58,937 nt of DNA from Acidobacteriota bacterium. Its GTDB lineage: Bacteria; Acidobacteriota; Terriglobia; Terriglobales; Acidobacteriaceae. Under the pieces are notes generated by a model, which saw only the letters and a program-made list of their open reading frames with translations, was not told where the DNA came from and searched no databases. Positions 8,903-17,034 of the stretch are shown here, one piece after another; the stretch's first letter is position 1, and every line of letters begins with the position of its first letter. The DNA lies in contig QIAH01000353.1 in the NCBI GenBank assembly GCA_003225465.1, positions 285 to 59,221 of the forward strand. Reading direction: 5' to 3'. A program made the translations under genes and the position numbers.

Positions 8903-9844
8903 ATGCGCGTGCTCGGCTTTCTCGTTCTCTGCCTGGTCTTGGGTCTTCCTTGTTTCGCTTCACCAGCCTGCAAAGTAGAAGTTGTTTTTCAGCGGCCTCC
9001 CAAGGCTGCCGGTCATCTGGTCGAAATTCTGCGCAAAGCGGAAGCGGGCGACCGCACGGCCCAGTTTCAGGCTGGCCTGGCGTTTGAAACCGGTGCGGGC
9101 GCGGAGCAGGACTATCCTGAAGCCGTGAAGTGGTACCGGAAAGCCGCGAACCTGGGCTATCCTCCTGCGCAAAACAATCTCGGCGGAATGTATCTGCGGG
9201 GCCTGGGAGTGGCGCAGGATGACAGCGAAGCCCTGCGCTGGTATCTACGAGCAGCCGGGGAAGGTTATCTGGCCGCGGAGAATAATGTGGGCTTCATGAA
9301 TGCGGCCGGTCGTGGCGCGCCCGCCAACGACCAGGAGGCCGTGCACTGGTATCAACGAGCGGCCGATAAGGGCTACGCTCCCGCGCAGTCGAACCTGGGT
9401 TTCATGTACGCGCAGGGCCGAGGCGTGCCTGTCGATGCCAATCAGGCGGTCGAGTGGTATCGCAAAGCGGTCGCGCAAAACTACGCTCCGGCGGAGTACA
9501 AGCTGGGCTTGCTCTATTTTGAAGGCACCATCGTTCAGCAGGACTTTCCGGAAGCTCTGCGATGGCTGCACAAAGCCGCGACTCATGGATCCGCGTCCGC
9601 GGAAAATGAGATTGCCTACGCGTATGAACACGGGAAGGGCGTAGGACAGAATTATCTTGAGGCCGAGAAGTGGTATCGCCTGGCAGCCGAGCATGGACTT
9701 CCCGAAGCGCGCAAAAATCTGGAGATCCTGGCTGCCCGCGACAGCAACTCCTCCCCGAGGAGGACATCCGATGCCTCGTCGCAGTCTGTGGGAGATTCTG
9801 TGCCGGCGGGCGTGGGATTCGTAGGAGGGCGGGGTCCGCAGTAA
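8903..9844 (+). CDS. Secreted Sel1-repeat (SLR) protein
   Basis: 313 residues from the ATG at 8903; the upstream in-frame ATG at 8855 is less likely because the signal peptide MRVLGFLVLCLVLGLPCFASPA begins at 8903 after a GGGGTGG. The mature part has about six or seven Sel1-like repeats of 36 residues, recognisable by LGxMYxxGxGVxQDxxEAxxWYRKAAxxGYxxAQxNL. It ends in a Ser- and Gly-rich tail. SLR proteins form superhelical scaffolds for protein-protein contacts, usually periplasmic. No partner is indicated by neighbours. Confidence 0.85.
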   Translation: MRVLGFLVLCLVLGLPCFASPACKVEVVFQRPPKAAGHLVEILRKAEAGDRTAQFQAGLAFETGAGAEQDYPEAVKWYRKAANLGYPPAQNNLGGMYLRGLGVAQDDSEALRWYLRAAGEGYLAAENNVGFMNAAGRGAPANDQEAVHWYQRAADKGYAPAQSNLGFMYAQGRGVPVDANQAVEWYRKAVAQNYAPAEYKLGLLYFEGTIVQQDFPEALRWLHKAATHGSASAENEIAYAYEHGKGVGQNYLEAEKWYRLAAEHGLPEARKNLEILAARDSNSSPRRTSDASSQSVGDSVPAGVGFVGGRGPQ

Positions 9845-9850
9845 GGGTGG

Positions 9851-9969
9851 GGCAATCAACAGTTGGTAATCAGCAGTTGGTAATCAGCACTCGCCAATCA
9901 GCACTCAGCACTTGGCATTTAGCATTCGGTGCTTAGTACTTGGGACTTGGTACTCGGTACTCAGCAGCC
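9851..9969. repeat. Seventeen degenerate heptad repeats (AGCACTC/GGTACTC type)
   Basis: An uninterrupted 7-base phase over 119 bp: examples are GGTAATC, AGCAGTT, AGCACTC, AGCATTC, GGTGCTT, AGTACTT, GGGACTT and GGTACTC. Most units fit a purine-G-pyrimidine-A-N-T-pyrimidine pattern. It fills the space between the Sel1 gene and the terminator of the receptor gene. Confidence 0.9.
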
Positions 9970-9978
9970 TATTCAAAT

Positions 9979-10004
9979 AAAAAAGGGGAGCCTCGGAGCT
10001 CCCC
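9979..10004 (-). terminator. Rho-independent terminator of the TonB-dependent receptor gene
   Basis: On the minus strand GGGGAGC and GCTCCCC (9985-9991 with 9998-10004) form a 7-bp GC stem with a 6-base loop, followed by six T residues (9979-9984). It sits 20 bases after the receptor stop codon. Confidence 0.85.
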
Positions 10005-10023
10005 TCATTGCTTTCGGTCAGAA

Positions 10024-13000
10024 TTAGAACGAATACTTGGCCCAGAGCGTCACGGTGCGACCGCCCGATGCAGTGAGTGGCTGGTTCAGGAAGTTCGCGC
10101 TGTTGATGTCGCCGTTCAGATTGTTCACGCCCAGATTGGCATGATTGAAGGCATTGAACATGTCCATGCGGAGCTCGATCAGGTGACCTTCCTTGTAGGG
10201 CATCATGAATCGCTTCCCCAGCGAGAGGTTCCAGTCCTGTCGTCCCGGATACGTGAAGTTGTTGCGCGACACGTTGCCATTGACGAACTTGGTGCCCCCG
10301 TAGACTGGATTCAGTGTCACGATATAGCGGAACTGACTCAGGTTTCCGGGAGCCCCGGTATTCCAGTCCACTAACTGCCCGCTGCCATCGTCCTGCCCGA
10401 TTCCCGTAATGCATCCCGATCCCCAGGAGTTGCAGGCGGAACTGTAGTTGAGTGGCGCTTTAGGATTTCCCCAGTTGGGACGATCGTTGTACGCCTCGCC
10501 GTCGCCATTCTGGTCGTAGCCGCCAACATAGATGGTTTCGGGCGTGCCCGATTGGAAGGAGATGACGCCCGAGGTAAACCAGCCGTCGGCAATGTATTTC
10601 AAGAGGCCATTGTTCTTGAAGGGAACCTCGTAGGTATAGCTGATGACCGCCCGGTGCGTGCGATTAAAAGCGGAGGGACCACGATCGCTGCGCGGGTCGA
10701 AGACGTTCTGCCAACGCGACGCGCCGCCTGAGGTGACGAACACGTCGGAGCCATTGTCGATTGCCTTGGAGTAGGTGTAACTACCCCGGATGGCAAAATT
10801 GCCAACCTGACGTGTGACTGAGGTTTGCAGGCCATGATAAATGGAGTCTGCTCGATTACCACGAATCACCAGCGAGCCGCGATTGGTATAAATTCGCGCG
10901 TCGCCCTCGACTCGCGGGTTCAGTTGTTCATTTACCCACAGGCGCTCTCCACGTGTACCGACGTAGGCAACTTCGGCCTTGAGCCGGGCGGGGAGTTCGC
11001 GTTGTACGTTCAGGTTCCACTGGTGGATCAGCGGATTGCGCAGGTTCCTGTCCACGCTCGTGACCGTGGTAAAAGGACTCGGAGTAGCGGTGGCAGTGGC
11101 AATCTCAGTCAGCGGATCGAAGAGGCCACGTCCGGGAGTTGAACCCGCGGTGATGCTTTTCCCGGTCGCATTCGGTGAATTACCCGCCGTGTTGTCGCTG
11201 ATGTTCGTGAAGAACGCGTCATAGAACATGCCCCAACCACCGCGGATGACGGTCTTGTCTTGCCCGAACACGCTGGTCCAGAATTTCGGCGTGTAGGCAA
11301 AGCCCAGACGCGGCCCGAAATTGTTGCGATCCGATTGGACTAGGGTCCGGAGCGGAAATACTGCACTGCCTATATTCTGGCGGCTGAGCGCCGGATAGGC
11401 GAGCACGTTTGAGGCGTCGGGTGGCTGGTACTCGTATCGCACCCCAAAGTCCAGAGTCAGGTTGGAATGGAATTTCCAGCTGTCCTGGAAGTAATACGCT
11501 TGCTGGTTGGTGGGAACCGACTGGCGCGGGTTGCCGAAGGAGCGCGATGCCGTTCCACCGGTGCCGAGATAGTTGTCGAGGTAGTTCTCGAGCGCGCTGC
11601 AAGTATAGGTCGTCTCTGTCCCGCAGGTTCCACCCGCACCGAAGAAAATCAAGCCATCCGAGTTGAAGGGGAATTGATCTTGGACCAGCAGGACCGCAAG
11701 ATCGGCGCCCAGCTTCATAGTATGCGTGCCGCGCGTCCAGGAAACCGCATCCTGGAATTGGAAGTTCTTGTGACCGCGTCCTTGCGGGAAAGATCCCTGC
11801 TCATAGCCGCCCCAATTGAAATCCAGCGTACCGCTATCCAGGTAGAGGGTGGGCAAGTGGGCCATGGGATTGGCTTCGGTGGCGGCAGTAGGCCCGAAGG
11901 TGAAATCAATCTGCTGGGCCGAGAAGCGCAACTCGTTCAACACGGTTGGGCTGAACGTGTGCGCCCACATCAGCCCGAAAATGCGAGAAGGTCCGCTCTG
12001 TTGCGTGTCGGCATAAGGCAACGCGTTGGGATTCGCAAACAGATCCGGACTGCTCGAGTTATAGCTGTCGGTGTAGCGGACGAACACGGAGTCGTTGGTG
12101 AGGTTGTAATCTGCTCGCGCCGTCCATTCGCGGCTCAGATTCTTGCCGATGTCGTTGCGGCGGAAGTACCCCCAGTCGACCTGGCACTGTCCACTCACCG
12201 GGTCAACGGCGGTGGCAGGACAAGCCGTCCGAGCGCCGATCGGGATCGTGCCTTGGGAACTGGGCGCTTGGATGTTGCCCAAAGCCCCCAGCATCAGGTT
12301 GCCGTTTGTGTTGTTCAAAGCCTGCAAGGTCGCAAAGCCGGCGGCCGTAGGAAGGCTCAGTGTGGGTACGGTGGGCACGCCGTGAAAGTGATCCCACTGG
12401 GAAGTCGCAAAGAAGAACAGTTTGTTCTTGATCACCGGTCCGCCGAAACGAAAACCAAAAATGTTTTCCACGAACTGGGCCGGCGTCTTAAGTTCGCCCA
12501 GACGATCCTCAGCAGAAAGCGCGTTGAGGCTCGCGCCTTTGTACTGTTCCCAGGCCGCGCCATGGAACGCATTGCTGCCGCTGCGGAAAGTAAGATTTGA
12601 GACCGAGGCGCCGCCCCGGCCGAACTCCGCTGCGTAGGCGTTCGTGAGGAACGTGACTTCCTGCACGGCCTCGGTGTTCTGCGGCTGATAGGCTTGCCCC
12701 ATAATGCCGTTGTCGTTGTTGTCGAAACCGTCGATCAGGAAGTTGTTGGCACGCGGCCGCAGGCCGTTTACCGTGAACGAGGTACCATTTGTGGAGTCGT
12801 CCCGGGAAGCGACCGTAGACACACCGGGCAGGGTCACCGCCAACTGGTATGGATTCAGAGAGGAATAAGGCAGATCCTTCACATCCACTTGCGGGATGGT
12901 CTTCGACAATTCGCCTGATTCGGTCTGAATCGTCTCGGCTCCCGCCTCGACCGTCACGGTTTCAATGCCGCCCGCGATCTTCAATTCCACATTGGTTGCG

Positions 13001-13314
13001 GTGATCAGCGATGCATTGACCACCACATCCCGCACCACAGTCTCGGCAAAGCCGCTGGCCTTGACCGCAAGGGTGTACTTGCCAAGTGTGAGGGCTTCGA
13101 TGCGGTACTCGCCCTGGGCTCCGGTTGTGGTCGAGCGCGCCTCGCCCAATTCGATGGCGGATGCAGTCACGCTCGCTCCTGGCACCACCAGTCCTTGAGC
13201 ATCCGTTACCACGCCTGCGATAGTTCCTTTAGTAGTTTGCGCACAGAGTGTTCCTGCAAGAGCCAGCAGCGATAGCACCAACCCCGTGAGTATGATTTTT
13301 GAATGATGCCGCAT
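10024..13314 (-). CDS. TonB-dependent outer-membrane receptor with CarboxypepD_reg domain
   Basis: 1096 residues from the ATG at 13314, which follows GGAGGAAAG; an upstream in-frame ATG would add 40 residues ahead of the signal peptide MRHHSKIILTGLVLSLLALA. Next comes a carboxypeptidase-regulatory-like Ig domain (about 28-110: GTIAGVVTDAQGLVVPGASV). A plug domain follows (YSSLNPYQLAVTLPG, NGLRPRANNFLIDGFDNND), then a long beta-barrel ending in an aromatic residue (AKYSF), as outer-membrane proteins do. This Oar-like architecture is common in Acidobacteriota and usually assigned to import of complex carbohydrates or peptides; the ligand here is unknown. Monocistronic, with its own terminator at 9979. 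Confidence 0.93.
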   Translation of the reverse strand: MRHHSKIILTGLVLSLLALAGTLCAQTTKGTIAGVVTDAQGLVVPGASVTASAIELGEARSTTTGAQGEYRIEALTLGKYTLAVKASGFAETVVRDVVVNASLITATNVELKIAGGIETVTVEAGAETIQTESGELSKTIPQVDVKDLPYSSLNPYQLAVTLPGVSTVASRDDSTNGTSFTVNGLRPRANNFLIDGFDNNDNGIMGQAYQPQNTEAVQEVTFLTNAYAAEFGRGGASVSNLTFRSGSNAFHGAAWEQYKGASLNALSAEDRLGELKTPAQFVENIFGFRFGGPVIKNKLFFFATSQWDHFHGVPTVPTLSLPTAAGFATLQALNNTNGNLMLGALGNIQAPSSQGTIPIGARTACPATAVDPVSGQCQVDWGYFRRNDIGKNLSREWTARADYNLTNDSVFVRYTDSYNSSSPDLFANPNALPYADTQQSGPSRIFGLMWAHTFSPTVLNELRFSAQQIDFTFGPTAATEANPMAHLPTLYLDSGTLDFNWGGYEQGSFPQGRGHKNFQFQDAVSWTRGTHTMKLGADLAVLLVQDQFPFNSDGLIFFGAGGTCGTETTYTCSALENYLDNYLGTGGTASRSFGNPRQSVPTNQQAYYFQDSWKFHSNLTLDFGVRYEYQPPDASNVLAYPALSRQNIGSAVFPLRTLVQSDRNNFGPRLGFAYTPKFWTSVFGQDKTVIRGGWGMFYDAFFTNISDNTAGNSPNATGKSITAGSTPGRGLFDPLTEIATATATPSPFTTVTSVDRNLRNPLIHQWNLNVQRELPARLKAEVAYVGTRGERLWVNEQLNPRVEGDARIYTNRGSLVIRGNRADSIYHGLQTSVTRQVGNFAIRGSYTYSKAIDNGSDVFVTSGGASRWQNVFDPRSDRGPSAFNRTHRAVISYTYEVPFKNNGLLKYIADGWFTSGVISFQSGTPETIYVGGYDQNGDGEAYNDRPNWGNPKAPLNYSSACNSWGSGCITGIGQDDGSGQLVDWNTGAPGNLSQFRYIVTLNPVYGGTKFVNGNVSRNNFTYPGRQDWNLSLGKRFMMPYKEGHLIELRMDMFNAFNHANLGVNNLNGDINSANFLNQPLTASGGRTVTLWAKYSF

Positions 13315-13794
13315 TACGCTTTCCTCCCATCCCCGCGTGGGGAATGATGAAATGTCAACATGAATGTCATCAGCTGAGGGAGCAGTCCAACTCCGGGCGG
13401 TGAACGCCACGGATCTAGCTCGAGCAGCTGTCACCGGGTGGGGCGGTCAGCAGAATCGCGTGGCGCGCCAGCGCAGACCGAGTCGCGGTGAGTGCTTAGC
13501 GCTAACAGCATGGACGGTGCGCACGCTGCCAAACTGTGACGGTACGCACAAATGGGACAAAATTTCAGGGTGCTTCCTGATATAGGAATGAAGGAACGGC
13601 GGCACGCTACGCCACATCAGCTTGCTCTATCGTTCGGCGGCGGCAAGCAGGCTCTCCAGCGAGTGCTCTCGAACCTGAAGGAATACGAACAAGGGAAGGG
13701 TGCGTCGAAGGTTGAAGCTAGCAGCTAGAAGCCAAGAGCCAGGAGCCAAAAGCTGGAGCCTGGCCAACCAACGACCAAGTACCAACGACCGCTC
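13315..13794. other. 480-bp region upstream of the receptor gene
   Basis: Should contain the receptor promoter, but no strong -35/-10 pair stands out on the minus strand. The left end holds a heptad repeat array (13714-13797) and a possible 46-codon ORF (13588-13728). Confidence 0.5.
13588..13728 (+). CDS. Possible small protein (46 aa)
   Basis: ATG at 13588, 46 codons, stop TAG inside the heptad repeat. The peptide has a central basic-amphipathic stretch (LALSFGGGKQALQRVLSNLK) that looks more protein-like than random translation. The ribosome binding site is poor and the end runs into repeat DNA, so it may be spurious or a remnant of a longer gene. Confidence 0.25.
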   Translation: MKERRHATPHQLALSFGGGKQALQRVLSNLKEYEQGKGASKVEASS

Positions 13795-13797
13795 TTA
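13714..13797. repeat. Twelve degenerate heptad repeats (GAAGCCA/AACGACC type)
   Basis: Units such as GAAGCTA, GCAGCTA, GAAGCCA, AGAGCCA, GGAGCCA, GCCAACC, AACGACC and AAGTACC keep a 7-base phase up to the stop codon of the cheR-like gene on the other strand. Confidence 0.85.
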
Positions 13798-14688
13798 GAA
13801 TTTTGCGGCCCGCGCGGCGGCTGCGAAGGGCTTGCGGTACAAGGTGAAACTCTGGTGGGATTCGGATTGGAAGGTCACATCCGCGGCCGGCAGTTTCTCG
13901 CCGTCGCCCAGCAGCAGATAGCCGCCGGGTTCCAGATAAAGATGCAAACGTTGAGCCAGAGCCACTCGCTGAGCGCTGGAGAAATGGGGGAGGACGTCCA
14001 TGCAGAAGATGCAATCGAAACGCCCCAGATAGGCGGGACGCACCAGGTTCATCTGCGTGAAGGTGATGAGATTGCGCAGGCGCGGCTTGGCGAGAAAGTG
14101 CTGATCGAGCTTGGCAAAATAGTTTTGCACCAAGGGGCGCGGGAGGGCTGCCAAAGCCGCGTGCGGATAAAGGCCGCGCTCGGCGAATGTGAGAGCATCC
14201 TGGCGAACATCACTCGCCAGAATATGGATAGTCCAACTGCCCGCGGCCTCTTTCATCGCCTCACACACCGCGAGCCCGATAGAATAAGCTTCTTCGCCCG
14301 TGGAGCAGCCCGCGCTCAGGATGCGCAGACTCTGCGTTCCTTCGCCGGCCTTGCGCACGCGCAGTTCGGGCAGTATTTCTTTCTCGAATACTTCGAAGGC
14401 CACAGGATGACGGAAGAAACCCGTTTCTCCGTCCAGAATCTGTTCGAGCAGCCGTTCGCACTCCGCATCCGATGTCTGCAGGCGGCCAATGAGGTCCGCA
14501 ACCGAGCTCAGGCGGCGGGATTGAAGATATGCGCTGACTTTAGCCCCAAACACCTCCTGCGGGCAGTTCAGCAGGACTCCAGCTTGACGCTCCATGAGCA
14601 AGCGCAACTCGGACAGCTCATGTTCAAGCACCAGGTGGAGGGTCTTCTGCCCCTTGCCCGTCCGGCCGAGATTGAATCCTGCATTCAT
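13795..14688 (-). CDS. CheR-type SAM-dependent methyltransferase, divergent
   Basis: 297 residues with the CheR layout: N-terminal helical domain (about 20-105) containing ILDGETGFFRHPVAFEVF, then the Rossmann domain with SAM site RILSAGCSTGEEAYSIG (about 120-140) and the acidic LASDVRQDALTFAERGLY loop. The usual CRNVLIYF motif reads CMDVLPHF here, so Arg and Asn are lost. That sets it apart from the standard CheR at 25952. It is last in a leftward set with 14798 and 15507. CheR enzymes methylate receptor glutamates; this one may act on another protein or be impaired. Confidence 0.85.
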   Translation of the reverse strand: MNAGFNLGRTGKGQKTLHLVLEHELSELRLLMERQAGVLLNCPQEVFGAKVSAYLQSRRLSSVADLIGRLQTSDAECERLLEQILDGETGFFRHPVAFEVFEKEILPELRVRKAGEGTQSLRILSAGCSTGEEAYSIGLAVCEAMKEAAGSWTIHILASDVRQDALTFAERGLYPHAALAALPRPLVQNYFAKLDQHFLAKPRLRNLITFTQMNLVRPAYLGRFDCIFCMDVLPHFSSAQRVALAQRLHLYLEPGGYLLLGDGEKLPAADVTFQSESHQSFTLYRKPFAAAARAAKF

Positions 14689-14797
14689 TGCGGTCTAACT
14701 GTCTGCCGAAAATTCGTCTGTCCTTTCCCAACTCCGATGTCCACTTCCAGGCGTTTGCCGGAACAAGAGCGGCGCGCGAACCTTCCAGACGTGTGAT

Positions 14798-15475
14798 CTA
14801 CTGTCCGACCACCGCCGCCTGAGCTCTCTGCTCCTTCACCGACTGCTGCCCGGCGAACGTCAGTTCCTTTTCGAGCGACGAGAATCGCTGCAGCACTTCG
14901 TGCATGCGCAACGCCATGTTGCGAATCGTATCGATCTGCGAGAGCACTCCCGCCGAAAATGCACCGGGCTCCAGCAACAACAACTCCGCGTTGCCCAGCA
15001 CCGACGTGAGGGCGTTGTTGAGCGTGTGCCGCATCTCAATCATGTATTGACCCAAAGTCGCGTGACACTTCATCAGGGCACTGACCTGCTCCGCCCGCTC
15101 GGCACGATTCACAGCCTCCACCCGGCGCAGGACCTCGATCGCCAGCAGCACCACCGTATCCGTCCAGCCACCGTATCGATGCACGGCCACGGCCCGGGGA
15201 AATTCGCGGCGCATCGCCGGTATAAGGTGCGCCTCATCCGCAACCACGATGACCGGGTTGCCACCGGCCTCCAGCGCCTGCAAGGCCGGGCGCATAGCAT
15301 CGCCGCGCCCGGCACCGATGATCGCCAAATCGAACGTCATGGCATCGAGGCCGTGGCCCAGCCCACTTCCCAATAACATGAAGGCGGGCACGTTTCGTTC
15401 GCTCTGCCAGCGCGCGGAGATCTGGCGAGGGAATTCCGCGTCGTCGGAAACAATGAGTACAGTGCGCTTCTCCAC
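14798..15475 (-). CDS. Asp-less receiver fused to a DHp-like helix, no ATPase domain
   Basis: 225 residues from a GTG at 15475 preceded by GGAGAG; the longer open frame would overlap the upstream gene. Residues 4-120 follow a receiver fold (VLIVSDDAEFPRQI, VIVVADEAH), but the phospho-acceptor position reads IIGAG, with Gly54 instead of Asp. Residues 140-205 resemble a histidine-kinase DHp helix pair, with MRHTLNNALTSVLGNAELLL placing His150 like a phosphorylatable His. The HATPase domain is absent. It could be a histidine phosphotransfer or dimerisation adaptor. It sits 31 bases downstream of the unknown gene at 15507 and 109 bases before the cheR-like gene. Confidence 0.7.
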   Translation of the reverse strand: MEKRTVLIVSDDAEFPRQISARWQSERNVPAFMLLGSGLGHGLDAMTFDLAIIGAGRGDAMRPALQALEAGGNPVIVVADEAHLIPAMRREFPRAVAVHRYGGWTDTVVLLAIEVLRRVEAVNRAERAEQVSALMKCHATLGQYMIEMRHTLNNALTSVLGNAELLLLEPGAFSAGVLSQIDTIRNMALRMHEVLQRFSSLEKELTFAGQQSVKEQRAQAAVVGQ

Positions 15476-15506
15476 GATCGATCTCTCCGAACCTGCGGTT
15501 GCACTC

Positions 15507-16580
15507 CTAGTTGCCGCTCGACCCGTCTGGATTCCACTCGTTGCCCGATACTTCAAATTCCGGAACCGCGTCCGCCAATTTTGTGGCGGGCGCTGAGGGG
15601 GCCGCGCCGGCGCGGGCAGCCATCGTGGATGCAGGCTTCGCGGCGGGCACGGCCGGGGTGGCGGCTGCTTTTTTCACGGCGGCGGGCTTGGCGGCGCGGG
15701 CATTCTGTGCGACCCCGCGGCCGAGAGCATCATCAATGGCCGCGCGCAGATCCACCAGCATGCGCAAGGGTTGTCCAGAGGAATACTCGGCCTGGAACAT
15801 CACCTTCCAGGACTGGCAAATCATGCGCAGGCGCAGGATGGGTTCTTCGGCGGAGAATTGCGCGCGCCGGCAATCAATCGTGTTCACACCGCGCTGCTCA
15901 AGTTCGCGCAACCCGTCGAAGATGGCGTTCAGGTCCTGATGCATCAAGCGGAAGAACGACCGCCGCACCAGAAAGCTGAAGCGCGCGAAGGCAATCATCG
16001 CTGTCGGCTGGAAGTAGTTTTCCCCGCTCTGTACCTTGATCTTTCGCCCCTGCTCGAGGATTCCGCCATGCAGAAGCTCGTTCAGGGTGCGCGCCTTTTG
16101 TGCCAATTGCAGGACATTCTCGAGAGGCGCAAGCCAGGCGGGCATGGTGGTATCGACCGGGCCCAACACCGGCGCGAGGGTCTTGGCTACGTAGTCGAGC
16201 GTGACCGAGTTGTCTTCCAGACGAGACGGCGCCGCCAGCGAGAAAAGCTGGACCAGGAGGAAGTCGATCTTGTCACGGTCGGAAGGCGACTTCTCTTCCT
16301 TATGCAGATGGTGCAGGAGCAGTGTCTGCAGCAGTTGCGGCGTCACCAGCGTGGTGGTCTGCAGGAATTGGCGCAGCTGGTGAATCTGAATACGCTCGTC
16401 CATGTCCTGCAACCACTGGCGAGCTTGCTCGACCGACTCCTTCGGCGGTTGCTCGACGCCTGTCTCCAGATCGATGCAGGGCGTCAGGTCAATGACGAAC
16501 TCGCGCGCTAGCGCGGAGTAGGTCGGGTACAGGATGCGAGCGGCACTCCACTCGGCGGTTAATTGATTCAGTTCAGGCAT
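15507..16580 (-). CDS. Unknown helical protein with Ala/Pro linker and acidic tail
   Basis: 357 residues, not recognised. About residues 1-280 are predicted helical and rich in Leu, Gln and Arg (for example RQFLQTTTLVTPQLLQTLLLHHLHKEE). Residues 285-340 are an Ala/Pro/Lys-rich flexible linker, and the C-terminus is a short acidic-aromatic tail (AVPEFEVSGNEWNPDG), a layout that would suit a tethered binding peptide. No signal peptide or membrane segment. It heads a leftward operon with the receiver/DHp protein and a CheR-like methyltransferase, so a role in chemosensory-type signalling is inferred only from context. Confidence 0.6.
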   Translation of the reverse strand: MPELNQLTAEWSAARILYPTYSALAREFVIDLTPCIDLETGVEQPPKESVEQARQWLQDMDERIQIHQLRQFLQTTTLVTPQLLQTLLLHHLHKEEKSPSDRDKIDFLLVQLFSLAAPSRLEDNSVTLDYVAKTLAPVLGPVDTTMPAWLAPLENVLQLAQKARTLNELLHGGILEQGRKIKVQSGENYFQPTAMIAFARFSFLVRRSFFRLMHQDLNAIFDGLRELEQRGVNTIDCRRAQFSAEEPILRLRMICQSWKVMFQAEYSSGQPLRMLVDLRAAIDDALGRGVAQNARAAKPAAVKKAAATPAVPAAKPASTMAARAGAAPSAPATKLADAVPEFEVSGNEWNPDGSSGN

Positions 16581-16907
16581 ATTTCATGATCCCGTCCGGA
16601 TATCTCGAACCAGGCAAGAAAGCTGCGCTCGAGCAGACCGCAGTCGGTCTGCAATAGTCCGGCAAATTGAAAGGGGGAGGGCGGAAGCGGGGAGAGCCTT
16701 CAACGTGAGCCTCAAGGGCGGTCAAGGGCTCCCCTCTTCCCGGTTAGAAAGACTATGTTGGGGAGCCGTCGGGTCCGCGTTTACACGATTTCCCATGCAC
16801 GGCAGAAACCAAAGCAAGAACCGGAAGTACGTGCGCGTAAGTAGTGGGAAACAAACGAGAGTGGGGTTTCAGACGAGACGGAGCATTGCTTCGTCTCGCA
16901 GCTTGCA

Positions 16908-16920
16908 TCTCACAATGAGA
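16908..16920. promoter_or_regulatory. Candidate operator TCTCA-N3-TGAGA
   Basis: A perfect inverted repeat identical in arms and spacing to the one at 22770-22782 in the chemosensory promoter region. It is about 330 bases upstream of the leftward gene at 16580. Confidence 0.4.
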
Positions 16921-16978
16921 CGAAATCTCACGTTTCTCTAATCAGCGGGGTTGCTTCCGGCCATTGGAACAACGCTGG

Positions 16979-17028
16979 TGGAGGGACGGGCTTCTCGCCC
17001 GTCCAGCGGGCGGGGACGCCCCGCTCCA
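16979..17028. repeat. Composite palindrome, GGAGGGACGGGC family
   Basis: Outer TGGAG/CTCCA ends enclose one clear hairpin (GGACGGGC with GCCCGTCC) and a GC-rich second half, a cloverleaf-like layout just after the NtrC-type gene. Confidence 0.7.
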
Positions 17029-17034
17029 TTTAGG

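Larger units (their letters stand above)
16581..17034. other. 454-bp intergenic region with inverted repeats
   Basis: Upstream of the 15507-16580 gene. Contains a 7-bp inverted repeat CGAGACG/CGTCTCG (16874-16898), a perfect TCTCA-N3-TGAGA (16908-16920) and a composite palindrome (16979-17028). On the minus strand TTTGCCGG-N4-TTGCA near 16651-16667 resembles a degraded sigma-54 promoter, but the invariant GG is missing. Confidence 0.55.

Noticed and set aside
11467-12600. 377-codon plus-strand frame inside the TonB-dependent receptor gene.
   Set aside because: Shadow of the receptor, whose minus-strand translation has signal peptide, plug and barrel features.
16651-16667. Sigma-54 promoter for the leftward unknown gene.
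   Set aside because: Minus-strand TTTGCCGG-N4-TTGCA lacks the invariant GG of the -24 box; only the -12 box fits.
16705-16941. 78-codon open frame between the two leftward operons.
   Set aside because: Basic, Ser/Arg-rich translation without a ribosome binding site, overlapping inverted repeats.
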